Positions 1 to 7,319 of a DNA stretch of 59,524 nt are shown here, piece after piece. A program made the translations under genes and the position numbers. Below the pieces are notes generated by a model, which made no database searches, was not told the DNA's origin, and saw only the letters and a list, made by a program, of their open reading frames with translations. The stretch is from DAITPV01 sp050692555. GTDB lineage: Bacteria > Actinomycetota > UBA4738 > CALAEC01. The stretch covers positions 1 to 59,524 of the forward strand of contig JBOGVS010000017.1 in the NCBI GenBank assembly GCA_050692555.1, written 5' to 3'. The stretch's first letter is position 1. Each line of letters starts with the position of its first letter.

Positions 1-51
1 GAGATACCCCGGAATGTGAGGAAATTCAGTCTACCAGTAGGGATGTCGCTC

Positions 52-497
52 TCAGAGCAACGTCATCGGTGGACCGATGTACCCCATGAGCTGCGCGAAC
101 TTCACAGCCAGCGAGGAGTCGGCCATCATCTGTGACCCCCAGTGCTGGGCCACCAAGGCCCATTGCTGGATGGTCATCCCGTGCTGGGCACAAACGTCCT
201 GGACGGACGCGCCCGTCGACAGGGCTTCATAATGACCGCATATTGCTCGAGGGTGACCTCCGGGCGCTCGACGCCGGCCTCCGCAAGCTCCATCTGGTAC
301 AGCTCGTGATAGCGGTTTAGAGTCTGCGAGTCGCTCATCCGGGCCGTCCAGCCGTCGACCAGCGCTTGCAGGCGGCCTGGCGCCACGCCGTAGGACTGGG
401 CGATGGCCTCCTGCTCCTCACGAGATTTGTCCTGTAACGCCACGGCCATCTCAGTGAAGCGCTCCAGGATGAGTCCCTCGACCGTGTCCCCGCTCAT
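52..497 (-). CDS. Unknown protein with a duplicated helical module, frameshifted
   Basis: I do not recognise the family. The frame opens at an ATG (495-497) nine bases after the rpoD stop and is sensible down to about 231, where it shifts. In the next frame it continues to a TGA at 52-54, giving about 148 residues. One missing base at about 230/231 would repair it. The two halves (roughly residues 12-70 and 83-140) resemble each other: both carry an AQ-x-(Y/H)-G-(V/M) turn, then AL-V, a Trp, and a Met about three residues later. This suggests an internal duplication. There is no signal peptide or membrane segment. It lies directly downstream of rpoD and may be co-transcribed, as no obvious RBS precedes it. 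The frameshift may be a sequencing error or a real lesion. Confidence 0.55.
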
Positions 498-506
498 CGG
501 GGCGGG

Positions 507-1817
507 CTACTCGAGATAGTCGCGGAGCTTCTGCGAGCGGGAGGGGTGACGCAGCTTCGACAGGGTCTTGGACTCGATCTGACGGATCCTCTCCCGGGTG
601 ACCCCGAACTCCCGGCCCACTTCCTCCAGGGTGCGCGGATGGCCGTCCACGAGCCCGAACCGGAGCTGGATGACCTTCTTCTCCCGCTCCGACAGCGTGT
701 GGAGCACGGATTCCAGCTGCTCCTGGAGGAGGATGAAGCTGGCGGCGTCGATGGGGACGACCGCCTCGGAGTCCTCGATGAAGTCGCCGAGGTGGGAATC
801 TTCCTCCTCCCCTATGGGAGTCTCCAGAGACACCGGCTCCTGGGACACCTTGAGGATCTCGCGAACCTTCTCCGCGGGGATCCCCATCTGGCCGCCGATC
901 TCCTCCGGCAGCGGCTCCCGTCCGAGATCCTGGAGCAACTGTCGCTGGATGCGGACCAGCTTGTTGATGGTCTCCACCATGTGCACGGGGATCCGGATGG
1001 TCCGGGCCTGGTCGGCGATGGCCCGGGTGATGGCCTGGCGGATCCACCACGTGGCGTACGTGGAGAACTTGAACCCCTTGGAGTGGTCGAACTTCTCCAC
1101 GGCCCGGATGAGACCCAGGTTGCCCTCCTGGATCAGGTCCAGGAACAGCATCCCCCGGCCCACGTATCGCTTGGCGATCGATACCACCAGCCGAAGGTTG
1201 GCCTCGATGAGCTTTTTCTTGGCCAGCTGCCCGTCCCGCTCGACCTTGCGCAGGAAGTCCTCGGTGGGGTCGCGGCCTCGGGGCCGCCAGCTCTTGGCGA
1301 TGGTCTCGCGACCGATGCCTTCGACCTTGCCGAACTTCTCCTTCTGGTGCTCCCGGATCCGGACCACGTACTCGACCACACCGACCAGCTGCTTTTGGTC
1401 CACGCGTCCGGTGATGTTGATCGTGCCGAAGAGCTCTGTGGAGAACTCCCCGGCCTCGATCCGCATGGCGAAGTCGACCTCCTGGGGAGCGGTGAGCAGG
1501 GGGACCTTCCCGATCTCCTTGAGGTACATCCGGACCGGGTCGTTGGTGGGAGCCTTGAGGAGGTCCTCCTCCCGAGGGACCGACGGCTGGCCCTCGGACT
1601 CGAGCTCATCGCCGGGGACCTCGATGACCTCGATCCCCTGCTCGCGGAGGTGCTCCTCGATCTGGGTGAGGAAGTCCTCGACCTGCTCGGCCGAGATGTC
1701 CTCGACCGGCAGCCCGTCGACCAGGTCCTCGGAGGTGACGAAGCCACGCTCGCGGCCCCGGGCCACGATGAGCTCCTTGGCCTCCTCGAGGATCGGGTCC
1801 TTGATCACCTCCGCCAC
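507..1817 (-). CDS. rpoD: Primary RNA polymerase sigma factor RpoD/SigA
   Basis: Housekeeping sigma-70 factor (436 aa), which directs RNA polymerase to -10/-35 promoters. A region 1.1-like N-terminus (residues 1-70) is followed by an acidic linker and region 1.2 (DPVRMYLKEIG at about 93). Region 2 spans about 205-280 and includes the core-binding and -10-melting segment (GNLGLIRAVEKFD, then FSTYATWWIRQAI). Region 3 follows, and region 4 ends in the -35-reading helix-turn-helix (VGREFGVTRERIRQIE, about 400-415). An extra stretch of about 70 residues lies between 1.2 and 2.1, normal for primary sigmas. It starts at GTG 1817, one base after the dnaG stop, and the end of dnaG supplies its purine-rich RBS, so the two are coupled. 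Confidence 0.97.
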   Translation of the reverse strand: MAEVIKDPILEEAKELIVARGRERGFVTSEDLVDGLPVEDISAEQVEDFLTQIEEHLREQGIEVIEVPGDELESEGQPSVPREEDLLKAPTNDPVRMYLKEIGKVPLLTAPQEVDFAMRIEAGEFSTELFGTINITGRVDQKQLVGVVEYVVRIREHQKEKFGKVEGIGRETIAKSWRPRGRDPTEDFLRKVERDGQLAKKKLIEANLRLVVSIAKRYVGRGMLFLDLIQEGNLGLIRAVEKFDHSKGFKFSTYATWWIRQAITRAIADQARTIRIPVHMVETINKLVRIQRQLLQDLGREPLPEEIGGQMGIPAEKVREILKVSQEPVSLETPIGEEEDSHLGDFIEDSEAVVPIDAASFILLQEQLESVLHTLSEREKKVIQLRFGLVDGHPRTLEEVGREFGVTRERIRQIESKTLSKLRHPSRSQKLRDYLE

Positions 1818-1818
1818 G

Positions 1819-3612
1819 TCACGCTCCTTCTCCGGCTCGGGCCTTGGCCTCTCGCCACCGGCCGGTAACGTCCGTCAACTCCCGGAACAGGGGGTCGAAG
1901 GAGTCCGCGTCGGTGACGGGATTCAGGCGCTCTAAACGCTTCCTCATTGTATCCATCCGACGCTTCAGTGACCGCTCTTCCAGGCGAGAGAACACTCGCA
2001 GCGCGTAGTCGTCCGTGGGGTCCCCCTTCAAGGGCTCGAGGGTCAGCTCCGCCACCGCCTGGGCCAGCCCCTGGTCGGCGGCCTTGTCGGCCAGCTCCCC
2101 GGAGGTCCGCCAGGGGCCTCGCAGGAGCGCAAGGACCCTGCGGTAGCGCTGTGTCTCGAAGTAATCCTCCCCCACCCGGTCGAGGTGCCTGCTGGAGATG
2201 TCGGGATACTGGGCCAGAAGCTTCAGGGCCTCCCGCTCCACTTCCCGGACCGGCGAGCGGGCCTCCGCGGCCGCCCGGTCGTCTTGGGCTCGACGCTCCG
2301 TTCTTCCCCTTGGCGCGGGCTGACCGGCTCGCTCCAGCTCCAGGGCGATGTCCGTGGGGCTCACCCCGACCAGGTCGGCCAGCCGGCCCGCGTACTCTCC
2401 CCGGAGAACGTCCTGCTTCAGGCCGGCCACGATGGGGAGGGCGTCCCGCCACGCCCGGGCCTTGCCTTCCGGCGTGGACAGGTCCTTGTCCCGCACGCTC
2501 CGCTCGAGCATGTAGTCGACCAGCGGCTGGGCCTTGTCCGCCAGCCGTTCGAAGTCTTCCCCCCCATGCCGGGACACGAAATCGGCGGGGTCCTGGCCCT
2601 CCGGAAGGATCAGCACGGAGACCTCCAGGGCGAACCCCTCGAACATCCCGTGGGCCCGCTCGGCGGCCCGGGCTCCGGCCTCGTCGGAGTCGAACGCCAG
2701 CACCGCCCGCGGACAGAACCGCGACAGCAGCCGGAGATGGCCCTCGGACAGGGCCGTTCCGCAGGTGGCCACCGCGGTGGGGATCCCCGCCTGGTGGAGG
2801 GCGATCACGTCCGTGTATCCCTCCACCACGAACGCCCGGCCGGCCCCGGTGAGCGCGGTGCGACCCCGGTTGAGGTTGTAAAGGATCTCCCCCTTCCGGT
2901 ACACCGGCGTCTCCGGGGAGTTCAGGTACTTCGGTCCCTCCCCCTCCAGCAGCCGGGCCCCGAACCCCACCGGCTTGCCGGTGAGATCGTGGACCGGGAA
3001 CACCACCCTGGAACGGAACCGGTCACGCGTTCCACCCCGGGGGTCCCGGAGCGCCAGGCCGGCCTCCACCAGGATCTCCGCCGACATGTCCTTGGCCAGC
3101 CGGCGGAGGAGGAAGTCCGGGAACCCGGGCGCGTAGCCGACGCCGAACTCCTCGATCGAGGCCTTGTTGATCCCCCGGGACTCGAGGTACGCCCGGGCCT
3201 GCTCGGCCTGGGGATGGTCCAGGAGGTGCCGGTGGTACAGCTCGGCGGCCCGTCCGTTGGCCCGGTACAGGGCCTGCTTGCGCGAGGCCGCCCGGCGTTC
3301 CCCGGGCGAGGCCCCCTCGTACCGAAGGGTGATCCCGGTCTGGCCGGCCAGGCGCTCCACGGCCTCGGGGAACTCCAGGCCCTCGACCTCCATCAGGAAG
3401 TGGAAGGCGTTGCCTCCCTTCCCGCATCCGAAGCAGTAGAACAGCCCCTGGGCCGGGTCCACGCTGAACGAAGGGGTCTTCTCCGTGTGGAACGGACACA
3501 GGCCGCTCCACCTCCGGCCGGACTTCTTCAGGGCGACGTACTGCTGAACCAGCCGAGCCAGATCCGTCCGCTCCCGGACGGCCTCGATGTCCTCCTGTCG
3601 GATCCTGGCCAT
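1819..3612 (-). CDS. dnaG: DNA primase DnaG
   Basis: Primase (597 aa), which makes RNA primers at the replication fork and interacts with the replicative helicase. The N-terminal zinc ribbon is visible as C39-x2-H42-x17-C60-x2-C63, followed by the RNA polymerase domain and a TOPRIM fold (EGYTDVIALHQ near residue 260, then DSDEAG). The C-terminal part, which binds DnaB in relatives, begins near residue 430 after a charged linker. It starts at ATG 3612 just after the dgt stop, with a GAGGGAGG tract. The dgt-dnaG-rpoD order on one strand is a macromolecular-synthesis operon arrangement seen in Actinomycetota. Confidence 0.97.
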   Translation of the reverse strand: MARIRQEDIEAVRERTDLARLVQQYVALKKSGRRWSGLCPFHTEKTPSFSVDPAQGLFYCFGCGKGGNAFHFLMEVEGLEFPEAVERLAGQTGITLRYEGASPGERRAASRKQALYRANGRAAELYHRHLLDHPQAEQARAYLESRGINKASIEEFGVGYAPGFPDFLLRRLAKDMSAEILVEAGLALRDPRGGTRDRFRSRVVFPVHDLTGKPVGFGARLLEGEGPKYLNSPETPVYRKGEILYNLNRGRTALTGAGRAFVVEGYTDVIALHQAGIPTAVATCGTALSEGHLRLLSRFCPRAVLAFDSDEAGARAAERAHGMFEGFALEVSVLILPEGQDPADFVSRHGGEDFERLADKAQPLVDYMLERSVRDKDLSTPEGKARAWRDALPIVAGLKQDVLRGEYAGRLADLVGVSPTDIALELERAGQPAPRGRTERRAQDDRAAAEARSPVREVEREALKLLAQYPDISSRHLDRVGEDYFETQRYRRVLALLRGPWRTSGELADKAADQGLAQAVAELTLEPLKGDPTDDYALRVFSRLEERSLKRRMDTMRKRLERLNPVTDADSFDPLFRELTDVTGRWREAKARAGEGA

Positions 3613-3619
3613 GCCTCCC

Positions 3620-4618
3620 TCAGAGCATCCAGCCCTGGGGAAGGAACAGTCGCTCGTAGGTGCGGAGCGCGTACCGGTCGGTCATCCCGGCGATGTAGTC
3701 GACCACCCGGGAGGTGTCGTCTCCCGGCCCGGCCCGATACTCCGCGGGGATCTCGTCCGGGTGCTCGAGGAAATGGGAGAACAGGGCCCGGATCACACCG
3801 ACGGCCTTGTCCTGCTCCGCGGCGGCCTCCTCCCGCAGGTACACCCGTTCGAACAGCACATCACGCAAGGCTTCGAGGGCCGCCCCCGACGCCTCCGACA
3901 TCCTTACCTCCGGCCCCTCGGCGGAGGCCTCCACGATGTCGTTCACCAGGGTCTCGATCCGATCTCCGTGGCTGTGGCCGAGGACGTCTGTTGCCGAGGA
4001 GGGCAGCTCTTCCTCGGCGATCAGACCGGCCCGGATGGCGTCGTCGACGTCGTGGTTCACGTAGGCCAGGCGATCTGCGAACCGGGCCACCTGGGCCTCG
4101 AGGGTGCCCGGCACCGGCATCGACCAGGTGTGGTTGAGGATCCCGTCGCGGACCTCCCAGGTCAGGTTCAGGCCCTTCCCTTCCCGCTCCAGATGATCGA
4201 CCACCCGGAGGCTCTGCTCGCTGTGGCGGAACGGATGCCCCAGGAACGGGCTCAAGGCCCGCTCGCCGAGGTGTCCGAACGGCGTGTGGCCCAGGTCGTG
4301 ACCCAGGGCGATGGCCTCGGTGAGGTCCTCGTTGAGGCGGAGCGCCCGGGCGATGGTCCGGGCGATCTGGGACACCTCCAGGGTGTGCGTCAACCGGACC
4401 CGGTAGTGGTCGCCCTCGGGAGCGATGAACACCTGGGTCTTGTGCTTCAGACGCCGGAACGCCTTGCTGTGGACGATGCGGTCGCGGTCGCGTTGGAACG
4501 CGGTGCGCATGTGGTGAGATGGTTCCTCGCGCTCGCGGCCCTTGGAGTTCGCCGACAGGGCGGCTCGCTCCGAGAGCGTCTCTCGTTCCAGCCGTTCCTG
4601 TCGCTCTCGGATCTGCAT
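3620..4618 (-). CDS. dgt: dGTP triphosphohydrolase-like protein (HD family)
   Basis: HD-superfamily triphosphohydrolase that removes triphosphate from dNTPs such as dGTP; with the ATG at 4618 it has 332 aa. The metal-binding HD signature is clear: LTHTLE, then GHDLGHTPFGH about 30 residues later, with a further Asp (ARFADRLAYVNHD) downstream. An N-terminal RTAFQRDRDRI and SKAFRRLKHKTQVF block is typical of the dGTPase type-2 clade. An in-frame ATG at 4636 exists, but it lies at the edge of an extended -10 (TGCTATATT, 4635-4627). The ATG at 4618 then falls 8 bases after the hexamer, so a leaderless start there is preferred. It heads the dgt-dnaG-rpoD operon. Confidence 0.93.
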   Translation of the reverse strand: MQIRERQERLERETLSERAALSANSKGREREEPSHHMRTAFQRDRDRIVHSKAFRRLKHKTQVFIAPEGDHYRVRLTHTLEVSQIARTIARALRLNEDLTEAIALGHDLGHTPFGHLGERALSPFLGHPFRHSEQSLRVVDHLEREGKGLNLTWEVRDGILNHTWSMPVPGTLEAQVARFADRLAYVNHDVDDAIRAGLIAEEELPSSATDVLGHSHGDRIETLVNDIVEASAEGPEVRMSEASGAALEALRDVLFERVYLREEAAAEQDKAVGVIRALFSHFLEHPDEIPAEYRAGPGDDTSRVVDYIAGMTDRYALRTYERLFLPQGWML

Positions 4619-4626
4619 CGGCGGCG

Positions 4627-4635
4627 AATATAGCA
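4627..4635 (-). promoter_or_regulatory. Extended -10 promoter of dgt-dnaG-rpoD, probably leaderless
   Basis: TG-n-TATATT reads on the minus strand at 4635-4627. Eight bases separate the hexamer from the dgt ATG at 4618. No good -35 is seen at normal spacing, as expected for extended -10 promoters. The likely transcription start is at or next to the ATG. Confidence 0.55.
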
Positions 4636-4681
4636 TGGAGGTCTGACAGGGCCTCTGACCTGCGCAAACGAGAGCGAGCGG

Positions 4682-5290
4682 TCAGCCTCCGAACACGCGG
4701 TAGTACAGGTAGGCGAACGTCTCCCGGGCGTATCCCTGGAGGCGGGTGGTCTGGCTCATGGCCGCGGAGTGCCACGTGGCCGAGACGTAACCCTCGATCC
4801 CCAGGTCGCGGGCCATCCGCCGGATCCGGAGGTTGTGCCACGGATCGGAGACCAGGAAGGCGCTGTCTATCTGCTGCTCAGTCATGAGCCGAGCCGCGGC
4901 ACGGAGACTCTCGTACGTGGTGCTGCCCTGTGACGAGGCCATCACCGCCTCCGTCGGAATGCCCGTGGACACCAGATAGCCGGTCCCGGCCTCCGCTTCC
5001 GTGAACGCATCACCCTCCCGTCCCGCTCCCAGGACGATGATGCGGTCGCTGAACCCCTTCTCGTACAGCAGCGCCCCGTGGTCCAGCCGGCCCTGGAAGA
5101 TCGGCGAGGGGTCTCCGCCGTACTGCGCGGCGCCGAGGACCAGGATGGCATCCGCCCGATCCAGCAGGCTGGCCTCATCCGTGTGCGCGGCCCGCCACAC
5201 GGCGACCGCGCTGGCCACCACGGGCACCAGAACCACGGCCAGGATCAGAGCCAGCGCAAGGAGGACTGGATGACGAGGCCGAGTGCGCAC
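4682..5290 (-). CDS. YdcF/SanA-like DUF218 membrane-anchored protein
   Basis: DUF218 family (202 aa), related to YdcF, ElyC and SanA, which act in envelope metabolism; the exact reaction is not settled. One N-terminal membrane anchor (about residues 8-30, LLALALILAVVLVPVVASAV) is followed by the DUF218 fold. This begins DAILVLGAAQYGG, continues with GRLDHGALLYEKG and IIVLGAG, and has the conserved STTYESLRAAARLM and VSDPWHNLRIRRM blocks. The domain lies outside the membrane by prediction. It starts at GTG 5290, 9 bases after a TACAGT hexamer, so the leader would be very short. The gene after it, dgt, has its own promoter. Confidence 0.85.
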   Translation of the reverse strand: MRTRPRHPVLLALALILAVVLVPVVASAVAVWRAAHTDEASLLDRADAILVLGAAQYGGDPSPIFQGRLDHGALLYEKGFSDRIIVLGAGREGDAFTEAEAGTGYLVSTGIPTEAVMASSQGSTTYESLRAAARLMTEQQIDSAFLVSDPWHNLRIRRMARDLGIEGYVSATWHSAAMSQTTRLQGYARETFAYLYYRVFGG

Positions 5291-5296
5291 TGCTCG

Positions 5297-5307
5297 GCTA
5301 CTGTAGC
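5297..5307 (-). promoter_or_regulatory. Palindromic -10 region of the DUF218 gene
   Basis: The plus strand reads GCTACTGTAGC, a perfect 11-base palindrome. On the minus strand it contains TACAGT (5305-5300), 9 bases ahead of the GTG at 5290. The 13 bases GCCGCGCTACAGT ending in this hexamer recur in front of ppdK (10160-10155 hexamer), so the two genes may share a regulator or simply a promoter type. Confidence 0.45.
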
Positions 5308-5325
5308 GCGGCTAGGTCCGCTTGC

Positions 5326-6090
5326 TCAGTCGACGCAGTGAGCCTGGAACTCCCCGCTCACCAGGGGCCGACGCCCCACCCTGGCCGTCACGGCCTCGAG
5401 CTCCGACCGCGTCTGGGCCACCACGGCGGCCACGTAGTCGCCGGGCTCCGCACCGAGGCGGACGGCGAGGCCCGACCAGCAGGAAGCCGGACTGATGGCG
5501 ATCGCTCCTCCGGCCGCCTCCATCAGCTCGTCGGTCCCGGGCTCCAGATCCCCGGGGTCCTCGGCCACGTCGAAAACCGCCACCCATTCCAGGAGGCCCT
5601 GCGCGCCTGCATCGGGCGGGCCGCCGTCCGGGGGGAGCAACGCCGCACGCTCCATGACCTCGACAAACTCCGATCTACGGAATCCATTCCCGATCACCGC
5701 GATCTGCTGGCAGGGAAACTGGTCCTCCCATACCAGGACCCAGGTCTGGTCCCGGCCCAGCAGGCGTGCCGTGGCGCCACCGGACAGACCCACCTCTTCC
5801 TGGAACGGGAGTCCCTCCCCCACCTCGCCGAAGATGCCCAGCAGGTAGGTGAGGGACCTGCCCTCCGAGTCCCGGTACTCCTCCCGAACGCCGATGCTCT
5901 CCCCCTGCGGGATGTCGCGGCTCCGGGTCAGCACGAAGCCCTCCACGCCTCCCAGTCGGGCCTCGCACCGCGGTTCGGTGGCCGCTGGACCGCCGTCCGG
6001 GGACCCGGTGGCCGTCGTGGCGGGGCGGTCCCCGGTGCACGCGGCACCGAGGACCACCACCAGCACGGCCGCGAGAGCCGCGCGCCTCAC
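5326..6090 (-). CDS. Predicted lipoprotein of unknown function
   Basis: A 254-residue predicted lipoprotein: short basic start, hydrophobic core, and lipobox LGAAC with the modifiable Cys near residue 19, then a Thr/Ser/Pro-rich linker. The body has several Cys (FPCQQIAVIG, ASCWSGLAV) that could form disulfides outside the membrane. I do not recognise a named domain. Its ATG (6090) overlaps the stop of the upstream exported-protein gene by 4 bases (ATGA), so the two are translationally coupled and probably share a task in the envelope with the M15 peptidase gene ahead of them. Confidence 0.75.
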   Translation of the reverse strand: MRRAALAAVLVVVLGAACTGDRPATTATGSPDGGPAATEPRCEARLGGVEGFVLTRSRDIPQGESIGVREEYRDSEGRSLTYLLGIFGEVGEGLPFQEEVGLSGGATARLLGRDQTWVLVWEDQFPCQQIAVIGNGFRRSEFVEVMERAALLPPDGGPPDAGAQGLLEWVAVFDVAEDPGDLEPGTDELMEAAGGAIAISPASCWSGLAVRLGAEPGDYVAAVVAQTRSELEAVTARVGRRPLVSGEFQAHCVD

Positions 6091-6608
6091 GGGACGGTGA
6101 GCCCCGGGATCGGGTGAGTGAGCGGCCCGCTCCCGTCGGGGTCGGCCTCCTGCCCCAGCCCCACGTACTCGTATCCGAGGTTCTGGAGCCGAGGGGTGAC
6201 GAGCGCGGGCGCGCCGGCCGCCCGAGCGAGCTGGAGATACTCCTGCGCTCCCTGGGCGGTGCGGAACGCCGACACCAGCACGTAGTCATCACCCGCGGCC
6301 CCCAGGGCCTCATCCAGACCCACGAACTGGTCGACCCGGGCCACGTAGTACCCCTGGACGTCGCCCATGGTGATCCGGTCGTTGGCCTTCTCCGCGGATT
6401 CGAGTGTGGGGAACGCACCTCCGGCCACCAGGAGGAGTCGCTCGCCGACCCCGTGGTCGGGGGCGATCTCCGGCACCGAGGGATCCAACACCGCCGGCGG
6501 GGTGTGGGTCACCGACTCCTGCGCCCGGGAGGCCACCGTCCCCACCGCCGCGCCGCCAAGGAGCGCCAGCGTGGTGACCAACGCCATCCGGTTGATCCTC
6601 ATCGACAT
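6087..6608 (-). CDS. Exported protein of unknown function
   Basis: A 173-residue protein with a signal peptide (MSMRINRMALVTTLALLGG, cleavage probably after ASRAQ). The mature part contains a stretch resembling SPOR-like or ligand-binding folds: LLLVAGGAFPTLESAEKAN, then GYYVARVDQFVG, and FRTAQGAQEYLQLARAAG. That similarity is weak, and I do not assign a function. The start at ATG 6608 is chosen because a GAGAGGGGG RBS precedes it; a longer upstream frame exists but is the antisense-like shadow of the M15 gene. It is 7 bases after the M15 stop and overlaps the next lipoprotein gene by 4 bases. Confidence 0.75.
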   Translation of the reverse strand: MSMRINRMALVTTLALLGGAAVGTVASRAQESVTHTPPAVLDPSVPEIAPDHGVGERLLLVAGGAFPTLESAEKANDRITMGDVQGYYVARVDQFVGLDEALGAAGDDYVLVSAFRTAQGAQEYLQLARAAGAPALVTPRLQNLGYEYVGLGQEADPDGSGPLTHPIPGLTVP

Positions 6609-6615
6609 CCCCCTC

Positions 6616-7170
6616 TCAATAGCCCGAGGCGTACTGGAAGTGCATGGGGTCGCACCATGCCTTCCCCCACGTCCACCGGTGGTCCCGCCAGATCTGGTCG
6701 TGGTGGTAGTTGACCGTACTGTGGCACTGTCCCAGGGGCTCGTACGCCGAGCTGACGTCCACGGCGATCCCCCAGGCATGGGTGCTCCAGCTGTTGGTCC
6801 CGTCGATGTACCGGCAGTTGTAGCCCCAGATCCCGCTGCGGACGAACTGGTTCTTGCCCAGGTGAGCGATGTGGCCCTTGACGTCGTAGTCGAGGTTGGA
6901 GGAAAAGCCCCCGCCCAGCTTGTGATGGAACCGGACCAGGTAGTTCTGTCCATTGTCCGCGGCTCGCCACTCGATGGCGTTCTGATTGGCGCGGTCGCCG
7001 CAAGGCTGGCCGAACACCTCCACGATCTCCCGGTACCCGTGCGGCTTGTACGGGTAGTTCTGGTGCTTGTGGCGCCAGTCCCGGCCTGCGTAGGCAGCCG
7101 AGCCCGCGGTCGCCGCGACGAAAACCGCGGTTGCCACCACCCCCCGAGTGATGCCAGTTGTCCATCTCAC
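6616..7170 (-). CDS. Secreted M15-family D-Ala-D-Ala carboxypeptidase-like peptidase
   Basis: Zinc peptidase of the M15 (VanY/DacA-like) family, predicted to trim peptidoglycan stems outside the cell; 184 aa from GTG 7170. A signal peptide (TTGITRGVVATAVFVAATAG) precedes a basic linker. The catalytic pattern is visible: STHAWGIAVDVS supplies the His and Asp ligands and the C-terminal WCDPMHFQYA the second His. Start choice: a GTG at 7182 overlaps the AGGAGG ribosome site (7187-7182), so the GTG at 7170, 11 bases downstream of that site, is more likely. It leads an operon with the exported protein and the lipoprotein. Confidence 0.85.
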   Translation of the reverse strand: MRWTTGITRGVVATAVFVAATAGSAAYAGRDWRHKHQNYPYKPHGYREIVEVFGQPCGDRANQNAIEWRAADNGQNYLVRFHHKLGGGFSSNLDYDVKGHIAHLGKNQFVRSGIWGYNCRYIDGTNSWSTHAWGIAVDVSSAYEPLGQCHSTVNYHHDQIWRDHRWTWGKAWCDPMHFQYASGY

Positions 7171-7262
7171 GTCGGTCCCCACCTCCTCTCGGTCCGGCGG
7201 AGGAGGGAACCGGTACGGCTAACTCAACGCGTGCAGGATACGGAGGGAACCGTGCCGGATGC

Positions 7263-7280
7263 ATCCCCCGAACGGGGGAT
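7263..7280. terminator. Strong inverted repeat after ppdK
   Basis: ATCCCCC-GAAC-GGGGGAT is a perfect 7-bp stem with a 4-base loop. It lies about 40 bases beyond the ppdK stop and about 80 bases upstream of the M15 start, both on the minus strand. No T-tract follows on either strand, so it is a weak terminator candidate and could instead be an mRNA-stabilising or regulatory hairpin. Confidence 0.4.
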
Positions 7281-7319
7281 TCTTCCGGGTCACCGGGGTG
7301 ATCTCGTCGAGGTCCGGAG

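Noticed and set aside
546..1935. Long plus-strand frames opposite rpoD
   Set aside because: They mirror conserved rpoD codons, have low-complexity compositions and no start signals.
4644..4649. CTGTCA as -35 for dgt
   Set aside because: Only 11 bases separate it from the -10, too short for a functional spacer.
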